This document shows, one piece after another, positions 19,508-28,472 of a stretch of 64,000 bases of DNA. The stretch's first letter is position 1, and the number at the start of each line of letters is the position of its first letter. Below the pieces are notes generated by a model. The model was given only the letters and a program-made list of their open reading frames with translations, had not been told where the DNA came from and did not search any database. Origin of the DNA: Methylobacterium sp. 77. GTDB taxonomy: Bacteria; Pseudomonadota; Alphaproteobacteria; Rhizobiales; Beijerinckiaceae. The DNA lies in NCBI RefSeq assembly GCF_000372825.1, contig NZ_KB910516.1:119501-183500 (forward strand). Direction: 5' to 3'. Both the position numbers and the translations under genes were made by a program.

Positions 19508-20293
19508 ATGACGGCAAGGAAGGTCTGCCAGGGATGTCGCGATGGCACCGACCTTGATTTCAATTTTACCATGGCGTTTCAGCCGATCGTCGATCTCCAC
19601 CACCAGCGGATCTGGGGGTACGAGGCGCTCGTACGCGGAACCGAAGGTCAGTCCGCGGCATCGATCCTCGATCGCGTGACCGAGGCGACGGTCTACCGTT
19701 TCGATCAGGCTGCCCGTGTGCGCGCCATTGAACTTGCCGGTCGGCTGTTTTCCGCCGACGACGACACAAAGCTCTCGATCAACTTCATGCCCAACGCGGT
19801 CTACGAGCCCGCCGCCTGCATTCGCTCGTCGCTGGAGGCGGCCCGGCGCTTCGGTTTCGCGCATCACCGTATCATGTTCGAATTCACCGAGAACGAGAAG
19901 TTCCGTGACATCCGGCATTTGCAGCGCATCGTCGACGAGTATCGCAGGCAGGGCTTCCTCACCGCTCTCGACGATTTCGGCGCCGGTTTCGCCGGCCTCA
20001 GCCTGCTCGCCAATTTCCAGCCCGATCTCATCAAGATCGACATGGATCTCCTGCGCGGCATCGACGGGGATCGAGCGCGCCAGATCATCACTGCGGGCAT
20101 CGTCTCGATCGCCCGAAAACTCGGCATCGAAGTCATCGCCGAAGGAATCGAGACGCCAGCCGAGTTCGCGATCCTGCGCGATCTCGGTGTGACGCTGTTC
20201 CAAGGCTACTACTTCGCCCGTCCTCAACTCGAAGCCCTTCCCAGCGTTTCCGGCTTCGAGGCGCGGGAGCCGCGCCTCGACCTCGCATGTTAG
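19508..20293 (+). CDS. Stand-alone EAL-domain cyclic-di-GMP phosphodiesterase
   Basis: A 261-residue cytoplasmic EAL protein without a GGDEF, sensor or membrane domain. Apart from an N-terminal CQGC motif (residues 7-10) it is only the EAL barrel. Expected catalytic positions are present: E in GYEALVRG, N in SINFMPNA, E in MFEFTENE, the DD pair in ALDDFGAGFAG, K in LIKIDMDL and E in VIAEGIET. An active c-di-GMP phosphodiesterase is therefore likely. The ATG follows GGATAAGTGGG. It diverges from the FadB/J gene and converges on the DUF2059 gene, so its placement in the fatty-acid cluster gives no clear link. The CxxC could bind a metal or form a disulfide (inference). Confidence 0.92.
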   Translation: MTARKVCQGCRDGTDLDFNFTMAFQPIVDLHHQRIWGYEALVRGTEGQSAASILDRVTEATVYRFDQAARVRAIELAGRLFSADDDTKLSINFMPNAVYEPAACIRSSLEAARRFGFAHHRIMFEFTENEKFRDIRHLQRIVDEYRRQGFLTALDDFGAGFAGLSLLANFQPDLIKIDMDLLRGIDGDRARQIITAGIVSIARKLGIEVIAEGIETPAEFAILRDLGVTLFQGYYFARPQLEALPSVSGFEAREPRLDLAC

Positions 20294-20296
20294 GCG

Positions 20297-20328
20297 GGGC
20301 TTCTCGAGCCCTGCACCCTCGTTCTTTT
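20297..20328 (+). terminator. Weak terminator after the EAL gene
   Basis: A short stem GGGCT/AGCCC (20297-20301 with 20307-20311) with a 5-nt loop is followed 10 bp later by a TTCTTTTT run. It lies in the 46-bp gap between two converging genes. The distance between stem and T-run makes this a weak call. Confidence 0.3.
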
Positions 20329-20339
20329 TCGCGGCGATC

Positions 20340-20822
20340 TTACTTGGCGCCGGGCATGGGCGGCATCGGCGCGGCCGGCTTGTCGCCGGCCGAGGCGATC
20401 GCCAGCATGTTCAGGATCTTGGTAACGGCGCCCTGCGAGATCACGGTGACCGTCGAGGCCGGGTCGGAATTGATCGCCTGGAACTTCTGGTAGATCTTGT
20501 CGTCGTAGATGCCGCTCAGATGCTTGAGCTCGTCGAGGCTGAACTTCTCGGCATAGGCCTTCGACAGACCATCGATCATGACCTCCCGCTGCTTGTCGAA
20601 CTCGGCGCGGACCTCCTTGCGCACGGCGTCCGCCTTCTCTTCCGGCATTGGCTGCACGGTCTTCTCGAGGGCGCCGGTAAAGCCGGTTTCGAGGTTCTTG
20701 ATCAGGGTCTTCTGAACCAGATCCTTGGCGATCGTGACACGATCGGACATGTCGTCCGCACGGGCGGAAAGCGGGGCCATCAGGGCCGTGGTGAGCATCA
20801 AGCTGGCGAGAATGCGTGTCAT
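20340..20822 (-). CDS. DUF2059 exported protein
   Basis: A 160-residue protein with an N-terminal signal peptide (residues 1-22, TRILASLMLTTALMAPLSARA, probable cleavage after ARA), so it should reach the periplasm. The mature part is charged and helical with the DUF2059 pattern (FSLDELKHLSGIYDDKIYQKF near residue 95) and ends in a Pro/Met-rich tail. The family's biochemical role is unknown. It converges on the EAL gene and is followed by the thiolase only after a 200-bp gap, so it is probably its own transcription unit. Confidence 0.85.
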   Translation of the reverse strand: MTRILASLMLTTALMAPLSARADDMSDRVTIAKDLVQKTLIKNLETGFTGALEKTVQPMPEEKADAVRKEVRAEFDKQREVMIDGLSKAYAEKFSLDELKHLSGIYDDKIYQKFQAINSDPASTVTVISQGAVTKILNMLAIASAGDKPAAPMPPMPGAK

Positions 20823-21025
20823 CTTGGCGTGTCTCCCGTTGTTGTCATTGCGCCGCCGGATTCGGCGGCGGGAGCGCGCCGTCTAACAGCGTTTTGAAGG
20901 GTTTGGGAGGCGGTTCGCGTCCCCAACGCTGGATGAGACCGCTCGTCCGGTGCGGCATTCTCCTCCCTCCGACTGCGGGGGAAAGATAACGCGCCGCATC
21001 GGAGCGTGCGCAGGTCAGCGTCCTG

Positions 21026-22234
21026 CTAAACCCGCTCGATGATCGTGGCGGTGCCCATGCCGGCGCCGATGCAGAGGGTGACGAGGGCGCGCTCCTTGCC
21101 GGTCCGCTCCAGTTCGTCGAGCACCGTGCCGAGGATCATCGCGCCCGTGGCTCCGAGCGGATGGCCCATGGCAATGGCGCCGCCATTGACGTTGACCCTG
21201 GAGGAATCGAGCCCGAAGGCCTGGCAGAAGCGCAGGACGACGGCCGCGAAGGCCTCGTTGACCTCGAACAGGTCGATATCGGCGATGGTCATGCCGGCGC
21301 GGGCCAGCACCTTCTTCGTCACGTCCACCGGGCCGGTGAGCATGAGAGCCGGATCGGAGCCGATATTGGCGAAGGCGCGAATGCGCGCGCGGGCTTTGAG
21401 CCCGGCCCGCTCGCCGGCCTCCTTCGAGCCGACGAGCACGGCGGCCGCGCCGTCGACGATGCCCGAGGAATTGCCGGCATGGTGGACGTGGTTGACCGCC
21501 TCCACATCGGGATGCGCATCGACCGCCACGGCATCGAAGCCGCCCATCTGGCCCATCTGAACGAAGGACGCCTTCAGTCCGGCCAGCGACTGCATGTCGG
21601 TGGAAGGCCGCATGTGCTCGTCGGTATCGAGCAGGGTGATGCCGTTGATGTCACGCACGGGGACCACCGCGTTCCGGAACATCCCATCGGCCCAGGATTT
21701 TGCCGAGCGCTTCTGCGACTCGACCGCGTAGGCGTCGCACTCGTCTCGGGAGAAGCCGTATTTCGTGGCGATGAGATCGGCCGAGACGCCCTGCGGCATG
21801 AACCAGGACTTGATCGCGATGGCCGGGTCCACCGGCCAGGCGCCACCGGAGGCGCCGAGGCCGACGCGGCTCATGGATTCGACGCCGCCACCCACCGTCA
21901 TGTCATGCTGGCCGGCCATCACCTGCGCCGCCGCGAAGTTCACCGCGTCGAGGCCCGAGGCGCAGAACCGGTTGATCTGCACGCCCGGTACATGGGTACC
22001 GTAATCGGCCACAAGAGCGGCCGCGCGAGCGATGTCGCCACCGGCCTCGCCGACGGGATCGACGCAGCCGAGGATGACGTCGTCCACCTGCCGCGTGTCG
22101 AGATCGTTGCGCTCCTTGAGAGCGCGCAAAGCCGTCTCGGCAAGGCGCAGGGCCGTCACCTCGTGCAGTGAGCCGTCCGGCTTGCCCCGGCCGCGCGGCG
22201 TGCGGACGTGATCGTAGATGAAGGCCTCGGGCAT
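21026..22234 (-). CDS. Acetyl-CoA C-acyltransferase (thiolase)
   Basis: A 402-residue thiolase of the FadA type, which performs the last beta-oxidation step: thiolysis of 3-ketoacyl-CoA to acetyl-CoA and a shortened acyl-CoA. The acyl-accepting cysteine is C91 in NRFCASGLDA; the catalytic histidine lies in GGAIAMGHPLGATGA and the second cysteine in LCIGAGMGTA. GGGAAG lies 5 bp upstream of the ATG. It sits between the acyl-CoA dehydrogenase and the FadB/J gene on the same strand. Acetoacetyl-CoA thiolases look alike, so a biosynthetic role cannot be excluded, but context favours degradation. Confidence 0.93.
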   Translation of the reverse strand: MPEAFIYDHVRTPRGRGKPDGSLHEVTALRLAETALRALKERNDLDTRQVDDVILGCVDPVGEAGGDIARAAALVADYGTHVPGVQINRFCASGLDAVNFAAAQVMAGQHDMTVGGGVESMSRVGLGASGGAWPVDPAIAIKSWFMPQGVSADLIATKYGFSRDECDAYAVESQKRSAKSWADGMFRNAVVPVRDINGITLLDTDEHMRPSTDMQSLAGLKASFVQMGQMGGFDAVAVDAHPDVEAVNHVHHAGNSSGIVDGAAAVLVGSKEAGERAGLKARARIRAFANIGSDPALMLTGPVDVTKKVLARAGMTIADIDLFEVNEAFAAVVLRFCQAFGLDSSRVNVNGGAIAMGHPLGATGAMILGTVLDELERTGKERALVTLCIGAGMGTATIIERV

Positions 22235-22299
22235 GTGCGCTTCCCTGTTGTCCGCCCGTTCGGGGCGACGGCTTTCAAAGTCGGTTCCGGTCCAGGCCG

Positions 22300-22337
22300 G
22301 TCATACCGGGCTCGCTCGACGCGCATCCCGGAATGAC
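22300..22337. repeat. REP-like palindrome between thiolase and acyl-CoA dehydrogenase genes
   Basis: GTCATACCGGG (22300-22310) and CCCGGAATGAC (22327-22337) are inverted repeats with one mismatch around a 16-bp centre. Intergenic palindromes with GTCATnCCGGG arms are a common repetitive type in GC-rich proteobacteria. It could act as a terminator for the acyl-CoA dehydrogenase or simply be a repeat element. Confidence 0.5.
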
Positions 22338-22366
22338 GTGGCGACGCGGATCGCGTGCGGCCCGGT

Positions 22367-24154
22367 CTAAAACGCCTCGGCGCTCAACGCCATGGTCGTC
22401 TCGGCACCGGCCTTGATCCGCACGAGACGCATCGCGGTCTCGGGGAGGATCCGCTCCATGTAGAAGCGGCCGGTGACGAGCTTGTCGTCCATGTCCTGTG
22501 CCGGACCGTCGGCGATCCGTGCCAGCGCCGCCTTGGCGATCCGGCCCCACATGTAGCCCATGGCGACGAGGCCGAGGAGGTGCATGTAATCGGTGGCGCT
22601 GGCGCCCGCATTGTCGGGCTTGGCGAAGGCGTTCTGCATGAACCACATGGTGGCGCCCTGGAGATCGTTCAGGCCGGCCTGGAGCGGGCCGGTGAACGGC
22701 TTCATCGCGGGCTCCTCGTCATGGTCCTTGATGAAGGTCTGTATTTCGGCGAGGAGGCCCATCATCGCCCGGCCGCCATCCTTCGGCAGCTTTCGGCCGA
22801 TCAGGTCCATGGCCTGGATGCCGTTGGCGCCCTCGTAGATCATGGCGATGCGGGCATCGCGCACGAATTGCGACATGCCCCATTCCTCGATGTAACCGTG
22901 GCCGCCGAAGAGTTGCTGGGCCTCGACCGCGTTGGCGAAGCCTCTGTCGGTGAGCACGCCCTTCACCACCGGGGTCATCAGACCCATGTGGTCGTCGGCC
23001 TTCTGCCGCTCGGCCGCATCGTCGGAGCGGTGGCCGATATCCGCCTGCAGGGCAGTCCACAGCACCAGGGCGCGGGCGGCCTCGTTGAAGGCGCGGATGC
23101 CCATGAGCGTGCGGCGCACGTCGGGATGGACGATGATCGGGTCGGCGGCCTTGTCCGGCGCTTTGGCGCCGGTGAGGGCGCGGCCCTGGAGCCGGTCCTT
23201 CGCGTAGGCCACCGCGTTCTGGTAGGCGACCTCCGATTGGGCGAGCCCCTGGACGCCCACGGCGAGGCGCGCCTCGTTCATCATTACGAACATCGCGGCG
23301 AGGCCGCGATTCTCCTGGCCGACGAGCCAGCCCTTCGCGTCGTCGTAGTTCATGACGCAGGTGGAATTGCCGTGGATGCCCATCTTGTGCTCGAGGGAAC
23401 CGCACGAGACACCGTTCCTGTCGCCCACGGAGCCGTCATCGTTGACGAGAAATTTCGGCACCACGAAAAGGGAGATTCCCTTGGTTCCGGCCGGCGCCCC
23501 CTCGATCCGGGCAATCACGAGGTGGATGATGTTCTCCGACAGGTCGTGCTCGCCCGCCGAGATGAAGATCTTGGTGCCGGTGAGGCTGTAGGATCCGTCG
23601 CCATTCGGCACGGCCTTCGTCTTGAGAAGCCCGAGATCCGTGCCGCAATGCGGCTCGGTGAGGTTCATGGTGCCGGTCCAGGCGCCTTCCACCATGCGAG
23701 GAAGGTACGTCGCCTTCTGGTCCTCCGAGCCGTGGACGAGGAGAGCGGCCATCGCGCCCTGCGTCAGTCCCGGATACATGGCCAGCGCGAGATTGGCCGA
23801 TGAAGTGAATTCCGAGATCGCGGTATTGATCGTGTGCGGCAGGCCCTGGCCGCCATATTCTTCCGGCACGGAGATGCCCATCCACCCGCCTTCGGCATAG
23901 GCGTCGTAGCCGGCCTTGAAGCCCCGCGGCGTGCTGACGCTGCCATCGGCATTGCGGGTACAGCCCTGCTTGTCACCAACGGCGTTCAACGGGGTGAGCA
24001 CGGCTTCCGCGAGCTTCGCCCCCTCGGCGAGGACGGCCTGGATCAGATCGGGAGAGGCGTCGGAAAACCCGCGCAGGTTGTTGCGGCCATGGAACGCGAA
24101 GACGTCGTTGAGGAGGAACTGAACGTTCTCGACCGGTGCCCGATAGCTCGGCAT
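22367..24154 (-). CDS. Acyl-CoA dehydrogenase (long, ~600-residue subfamily)
   Basis: A 595-residue FAD-dependent acyl-CoA dehydrogenase, which makes trans-2-enoyl-CoA in the first beta-oxidation step and passes electrons to ETF. The ATG at 24154 is set by GGAGGAGAGG just upstream; the frame continues 5' without support. It begins with the short N-terminal extension of this subfamily (PSYRAPVENVQFLLNDV), then has GTKIFISAGEHD in the middle domain and catalytic base E441 in MIYEGANGIQA, followed by the extra C-terminal domain. The next genes downstream on the strand are the thiolase and, beyond the DUF2059 gene, the FadB/J enzyme. Confidence 0.94.
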   Translation of the reverse strand: MPSYRAPVENVQFLLNDVFAFHGRNNLRGFSDASPDLIQAVLAEGAKLAEAVLTPLNAVGDKQGCTRNADGSVSTPRGFKAGYDAYAEGGWMGISVPEEYGGQGLPHTINTAISEFTSSANLALAMYPGLTQGAMAALLVHGSEDQKATYLPRMVEGAWTGTMNLTEPHCGTDLGLLKTKAVPNGDGSYSLTGTKIFISAGEHDLSENIIHLVIARIEGAPAGTKGISLFVVPKFLVNDDGSVGDRNGVSCGSLEHKMGIHGNSTCVMNYDDAKGWLVGQENRGLAAMFVMMNEARLAVGVQGLAQSEVAYQNAVAYAKDRLQGRALTGAKAPDKAADPIIVHPDVRRTLMGIRAFNEAARALVLWTALQADIGHRSDDAAERQKADDHMGLMTPVVKGVLTDRGFANAVEAQQLFGGHGYIEEWGMSQFVRDARIAMIYEGANGIQAMDLIGRKLPKDGGRAMMGLLAEIQTFIKDHDEEPAMKPFTGPLQAGLNDLQGATMWFMQNAFAKPDNAGASATDYMHLLGLVAMGYMWGRIAKAALARIADGPAQDMDDKLVTGRFYMERILPETAMRLVRIKAGAETTMALSAEAF

Positions 24155-24309
24155 TTCGCCTCTCCTCCGCTTGCTCGGCCGCGTGATCGAACTGGCCTGA
24201 AGGCCGGCGCCCGCTTGATGGTTCACATATAAACTATCGCATGGTGGAGGGGAAGGGGCGCTCCCGCCTCGGCGATCGTCGAGGTGATATGCCCAATTTG
24301 GGACAGAGC

Positions 24310-24324
24310 TTAACCCGCTGTTTA
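24310..24324 (+). promoter_or_regulatory. Candidate CtrA-type site upstream of the PodJ-like gene
   Basis: TTAA (24310-24313), 7 bp, then TTTA (24321-24324): one mismatch from the alphaproteobacterial CtrA consensus TTAA-N7-TTAA. CtrA sites usually overlap the -35, so transcription would begin near or after 24338, which supports the downstream ATG at 24440 as the real start. A single near-match can occur by chance. Confidence 0.3.
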
Positions 24325-24439
24325 CCAAGACCGCCAAATGTCGAAGGCAATCGATCCGTTTCGTTGCCGCAGCATCATTTTCACGTTGCACAACGAAAGA
24401 CCGGATTGGGTCACGGACCTCGCTGCCCCGGGTTTGACG

Positions 24440-27400
24440 ATGAAACGCAACGCCACGCTCAACCTGGAAGGGTTCGACCCGGAGATCCTCGAGGCCGCTC
24501 GCGACGTTGCCCGTCGCGCCGGTGTGCCGGTGGAGGCCTGGATCGCGTCCATCGTGTCGCCGGAGCAGAAGCCCAAGGCGCGGCGGCGGCGGCTCTCTTC
24601 GTCCATGCAGCATCAGAACCGGCCGATCGAGGACGATGGTGTCGCTGGATCGGCGCCCTCCTCACCAGCCTCGACGAGCGCCGAGCCGGAACGTTCACCA
24701 CCCGTCAAGGCCGCGGCAGCTGGCGCTCCCGGAGCCGCCACCGTGCCGGATCCGATTGCGCCCTTCACAACCTCGATCGCCGAGATGATGCGCCGGCTCG
24801 AGCAGATCGACCACAAGATCGACCAGGATCACCAGATTTCGCAGCAGGCGGCGACCAGGACCATCGAGGGGATCGAGGCCCGGATCAGCACCGTTCTCGA
24901 TGCCGGCCTGTCTCCGGCCACTCAGATGTCCGAGCGCCTGGTACAGATCGAGCGCCGGATGACGGAGCTCGGCGAACAGCTGGCATCGCCACGGCCGATC
25001 GGCCGGCGCGGTCGCGCCGCCGATGCGGAAGTGCGCGATGCCGTGGCCGAGATCCGCCAGCGCCAGCGCGAACTCGACTCCGACGGAACGCCTGGCGATG
25101 GCAACGCATCCGGGGGCGCAGTCCAGCGGAGTGCCGGTGCCGGCCTGCGGATGCCCTCTCCCGCGATTTCCGAATTGCAGGCCGAGACCAGTCGCTTGCG
25201 CGAATCGATCGGGGGCCTCGCCACCGGTCGCGACGTCAGCGCGCTCGAACAGGCCATGCGCTCCCTCGTCACCGGGGTCCAGCGCGCACAGGAGCCGGCC
25301 GATCTCGCCGCCATCGCCGCGCCCATCGAGTTGATCCGGGTGCAGGTGGCGCGTCTCGCCGACGACGTGGCCGAGAACGTCCATGCCCGCGTCGCCACCG
25401 ATGTCGAGCGCCTCGCCGCCAAGGTCGACGGTGCGCTCAGCAACACGGCGCCGGGTTTCGCCGACCGCGACGAGCTCGGTAACCTGTTCCGCGAACTCGA
25501 TGAAATCCGCCGCCTGATCGCCTCCCTGGCCGGGCCGGAGCGGATCCAGAGTCTCGCGCAGGGCCTCCAGGCGATCAGCGTCCAGATCACCGAATTACAG
25601 GGCGGTGTCGGCGGCGACGGGACCAACATGGCCGAGTTGCGGCCTCTGCTCGAGGAGATCCGCACGGGATTGCGGACCCCGGCTTCGGGGGGGATCGAGG
25701 AGCAGATCCAGGCGATGGGCGCCAAGCTCGACGCCCTTCGCGAAGGCACGTCCGCAGGCGCCGGCAACCAGTCGGACGTGATCATCGGACGCATCGACGC
25801 TCTGGCCGACAAGGTCGAGCGGGCCAGCGTCAATCCGGTCGGCGATCTGATCGGTCGGCTCGAGGATCTCGGCGAGACCCTGCGTCGGCCCGTCATTCCC
25901 GGCGGCGACCTCGCGTCGATCCACGGCATGCTCCATGACCTCGCCGAGAAGCTTGATCGCGTCGGCGGCTCCGCCGGACCGCGCGCCGAAGGCTTGGACG
26001 TGCTGGAGAAGCAGGTCCTGGCGCTCGCCAGCCGCCTCGACACGCGCGATGCGGACCCCGCGCTGGCGGCCCTGGAGCGGACGATGTCCGATCTTCTGAC
26101 TCAGGTCTCGGCCCTTCGCGACGAGGCCCCAATCGAGGCCGCCGTCGAACGCGCGACGCGCAATGCCGTCGCCGAAAGCATCCAGACCACCGGCGATACC
26201 GGTGAACTCGGCCTGCTCCGGGCCAGCCTCGCCGATCTTCGCGCGCAGCAGGCCGCCTCCGAGCATCGCATGCAGGCGACCCTCGACGGCGTTCACTCGG
26301 CCCTCGACAAGCTCGTCGGACGGTTGGGCTCGCTGGAGGGTGACGCTCCGCTTCCGATCGGTCGTCCCGTCTCGCCGTCGGATCTCGTCGAACGCCTGTC
26401 GGCTGCAACCGCCCGCGTGGACGAGCGTGCACCGATGCAGGTCGGTGCCGTCGTTCGGCGCCCGGAGGCCCTGCGGGTCAGCCCGCCGGCTCAGGCTTTC
26501 GAGCTCGGGCGCGTCAGCGATGAACCGCTCGAACCCGGCGCACGGCGTCCGGGCCCGGAGCGTTCCGCCGACACGACGAGCGAAGCGGCGGTACCGACCG
26601 ATAGCGACATCAAGACGAGCTTCATCGCTGCCGCCCGTCGTGCGGCGCAGGCCGCCCAGAACGAGGCGGCTACCGCCGCCCGCTCACCCGATCTCCGCAG
26701 CCGGGCCTCGGCCGACATCGCTCCGGGATCGGCTCCCGCCGGGCGTGCCGCTCGTCTGCGCGCCGAGCTCGACAAGCGCCGGAAGCCCTTGCTGCTCGGC
26801 CTCGCCGCCATCGTCCTTGCCCTCGGTGCGCTGCAGGCCATCAATACCCGCCGCACCGAGCCGGACACATCCACTGCCCAGGTCGCCCAGTCGAAGGCGG
26901 TTCCCGTCGAGCCCTCCGAGAGCGCGCCGAACGCCCCTGCGGCATCCGCCGCCCGGCTGGACCCGGAGACCACTCAGTCGATCGGCGAAGCTTCACCTCC
27001 CCCGGCTCCGATCGCGGTGGCACCCCCGGAGAAGGTGGCTCAACCGGTCCGGCGGTCCGTGCCGAGGGTCGCGACGCTGAACAATCTGGCTGGCGATCTC
27101 GGCGCCGTGCCCACCGGTCTGGCGCAATTGCGCAAGACGGCGCTCGAGGGCGACGGCGCGTCCGTCTACGATCTCGCCTCTCGCGCCGCCGAGGGCCGCG
27201 GCATGCCGCGCGACTTCGCGGTGGCCGCGAAGCTGTTCGAGGCGCTTGCCGATGCCGGCTATGCTCCCGCCCAATACAAGCTCGGTGGGCTCTACGAGAA
27301 GGGCTCGGGGGTCGTGCGCGACCTCGCTCAAGCCAAGCTCTGGTATGGACGCGCCGCCGAGCAGGGCCATGCTCGCTCGATGCACAACATCGCGGTGATC

Positions 27401-27817
27401 TACGCCGAGAATCCTTCGGCGAACGGCAAGCCGGACTACACCACGGCCTCACAATGGTTCCGGCGCGGTGCCGAGTACGGCATGCGCGACAGCCAGTATA
27501 ATCTCGCTGTGCTCTACGCTCGCGGGCTCGGCGTGCAGCAGGACCTCGTCCAATCCTACCTCTGGTTCTCCGCCGCCGCCGCCCAGGGCGACGACGATGC
27601 CGGCAAGAAGCGCGATGACGTCGCCGCGAAGCTGTCGCCAAAGGATCTCGCGTCGGCACAGGCCCTGAGCGCTTCGTTTCGATCGAAGTCACCGGTTCCC
27701 GCCGTGAACGAGCCGCCCGCACCGACAAGCGCCGGAGCGGACGGTTCGATGAGCCTGATCGGGGCACCGCCCCCCGCCTCGCCGGCGGTCGCTTCGCGGC
27801 GCAGCACGGGGGCATGA
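24440..27817 (+). CDS. PodJ-like polarity protein: coiled coil, one membrane segment, Sel1 repeats
   Basis: A 1,125-residue protein. The N-terminus (TLNLEGFDPEILEAARDVARRAGVPVEAW) resembles the start of PodJ-like and related rhizobial cell-pole proteins. Residues ~110-690 are long acidic and basic helices typical of coiled coil, ~700-780 are low-complexity Ala/Pro/Arg, and a single membrane segment (LLLGLAAIVLALGALQ) lies near residue 782. After it come a Pro/Ala linker and four Sel1-like repeats (~900-1075, for example YAPAQYKLGGLYEKGSG), which would be periplasmic. This order matches Caulobacter PodJ, a polar organelle-development factor, but the C-terminal peptidoglycan-binding domain of PodJ is not evident. 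An ATG at 24338 is in frame but lies too close to the candidate CtrA site. Assignment as a pole organiser is inferred from architecture. Confidence 0.75.
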   Translation: MKRNATLNLEGFDPEILEAARDVARRAGVPVEAWIASIVSPEQKPKARRRRLSSSMQHQNRPIEDDGVAGSAPSSPASTSAEPERSPPVKAAAAGAPGAATVPDPIAPFTTSIAEMMRRLEQIDHKIDQDHQISQQAATRTIEGIEARISTVLDAGLSPATQMSERLVQIERRMTELGEQLASPRPIGRRGRAADAEVRDAVAEIRQRQRELDSDGTPGDGNASGGAVQRSAGAGLRMPSPAISELQAETSRLRESIGGLATGRDVSALEQAMRSLVTGVQRAQEPADLAAIAAPIELIRVQVARLADDVAENVHARVATDVERLAAKVDGALSNTAPGFADRDELGNLFRELDEIRRLIASLAGPERIQSLAQGLQAISVQITELQGGVGGDGTNMAELRPLLEEIRTGLRTPASGGIEEQIQAMGAKLDALREGTSAGAGNQSDVIIGRIDALADKVERASVNPVGDLIGRLEDLGETLRRPVIPGGDLASIHGMLHDLAEKLDRVGGSAGPRAEGLDVLEKQVLALASRLDTRDADPALAALERTMSDLLTQVSALRDEAPIEAAVERATRNAVAESIQTTGDTGELGLLRASLADLRAQQAASEHRMQATLDGVHSALDKLVGRLGSLEGDAPLPIGRPVSPSDLVERLSAATARVDERAPMQVGAVVRRPEALRVSPPAQAFELGRVSDEPLEPGARRPGPERSADTTSEAAVPTDSDIKTSFIAAARRAAQAAQNEAATAARSPDLRSRASADIAPGSAPAGRAARLRAELDKRRKPLLLGLAAIVLALGALQAINTRRTEPDTSTAQVAQSKAVPVEPSESAPNAPAASAARLDPETTQSIGEASPPPAPIAVAPPEKVAQPVRRSVPRVATLNNLAGDLGAVPTGLAQLRKTALEGDGASVYDLASRAAEGRGMPRDFAVAAKLFEALADAGYAPAQYKLGGLYEKGSGVVRDLAQAKLWYGRAAEQGHARSMHNIAVIYAENPSANGKPDYTTASQWFRRGAEYGMRDSQYNLAVLYARGLGVQQDLVQSYLWFSAAAAQGDDDAGKKRDDVAAKLSPKDLASAQALSASFRSKSPVPAVNEPPAPTSAGADGSMSLIGAPPPASPAVASRRSTGA

Positions 27818-27950
27818 CAAGGGACGCGCGTGATAGCGACGCGCATCGTTTCACAGGAGAAGGCGGCGAGGCGATTCATGCTTCGGCGCCAACACTTTGT
27901 CCCAATTTCCGGGAGGCGGCAGCTGGCGGCGGCGCACCACTCGTGTAGCG

Positions 27951-27978
27951 GTTCCGAGCTGCGAGAACCGTGTATAAT
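27951..27978 (+). promoter_or_regulatory. Candidate promoter for the DUF3429 gene
   Basis: A perfect TATAAT at 27973-27978 lies 52 bp before the ATG. The matching -35 region (GTTCCG at 27951-27956, 16-bp spacer) is poor. An inverted repeat CGGTTC...GAACCG overlaps the -35 area and might bind a regulator. Confidence 0.35.
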
Positions 27979-28030
27979 CGCGCTGGATACAATCTTGGCG
28001 GCGCATGGCCGACGATAGACCGGAGATTCT

Positions 28031-28468
28031 ATGGCGCGTGTGACGCCCATACCGACGTCGGCCCTCGTTCTCGGCGTCGCCGGCCTCATTCCCTTTCTGG
28101 GGTTTGCGGTTCTCTCTCTCAGCGGCAGCGACGGTGGTCTCGGCAATGTCGGTTTGTCGCCGCGCACGATCCTTTCGACTTACGGAGCGGTCATCGCCTC
28201 CTTCCTCGGTGGCATCCGCTGGGGAGCGGCCGCATCCCGCGATGCCGGAGGACGCGATTACGTCATCGCCATCCTGCCGTCCCTGATCGCCTGGGCGGCG
28301 CTCGCCTTTCCGGCTCCGTGGGATCTGCGGGTGCTCGGCCTGCTCGTCCTGGCCTGGGGCTTCGTCGATCTCGATCTGGTTCGGCGGTGCCTCGTTCCGA
28401 CCTGGCTCGGTCGCCTCCGGCTCGTCTTGTCGATCGTTGCCGGCTGCGCCCTGCTGATCGCGGCGTGA
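28031..28468 (+). CDS. DUF3429 membrane protein
   Basis: A 145-residue protein with about five hydrophobic segments covering most of its length (residues ~10-30, 48-65, 78-95, 100-115, 122-143). The DUF3429 signature is visible in LSTYGAVIASFLGGIRWG. These inner-membrane proteins have no assigned function. GGAG lies 6 bp upstream of the ATG. It ends 4 bp from the end of the converging monooxygenase gene, leaving no space for a separate terminator. Confidence 0.88.
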   Translation: MARVTPIPTSALVLGVAGLIPFLGFAVLSLSGSDGGLGNVGLSPRTILSTYGAVIASFLGGIRWGAAASRDAGGRDYVIAILPSLIAWAALAFPAPWDLRVLGLLVLAWGFVDLDLVRRCLVPTWLGRLRLVLSIVAGCALLIAA

Positions 28469-28472
28469 ACTT

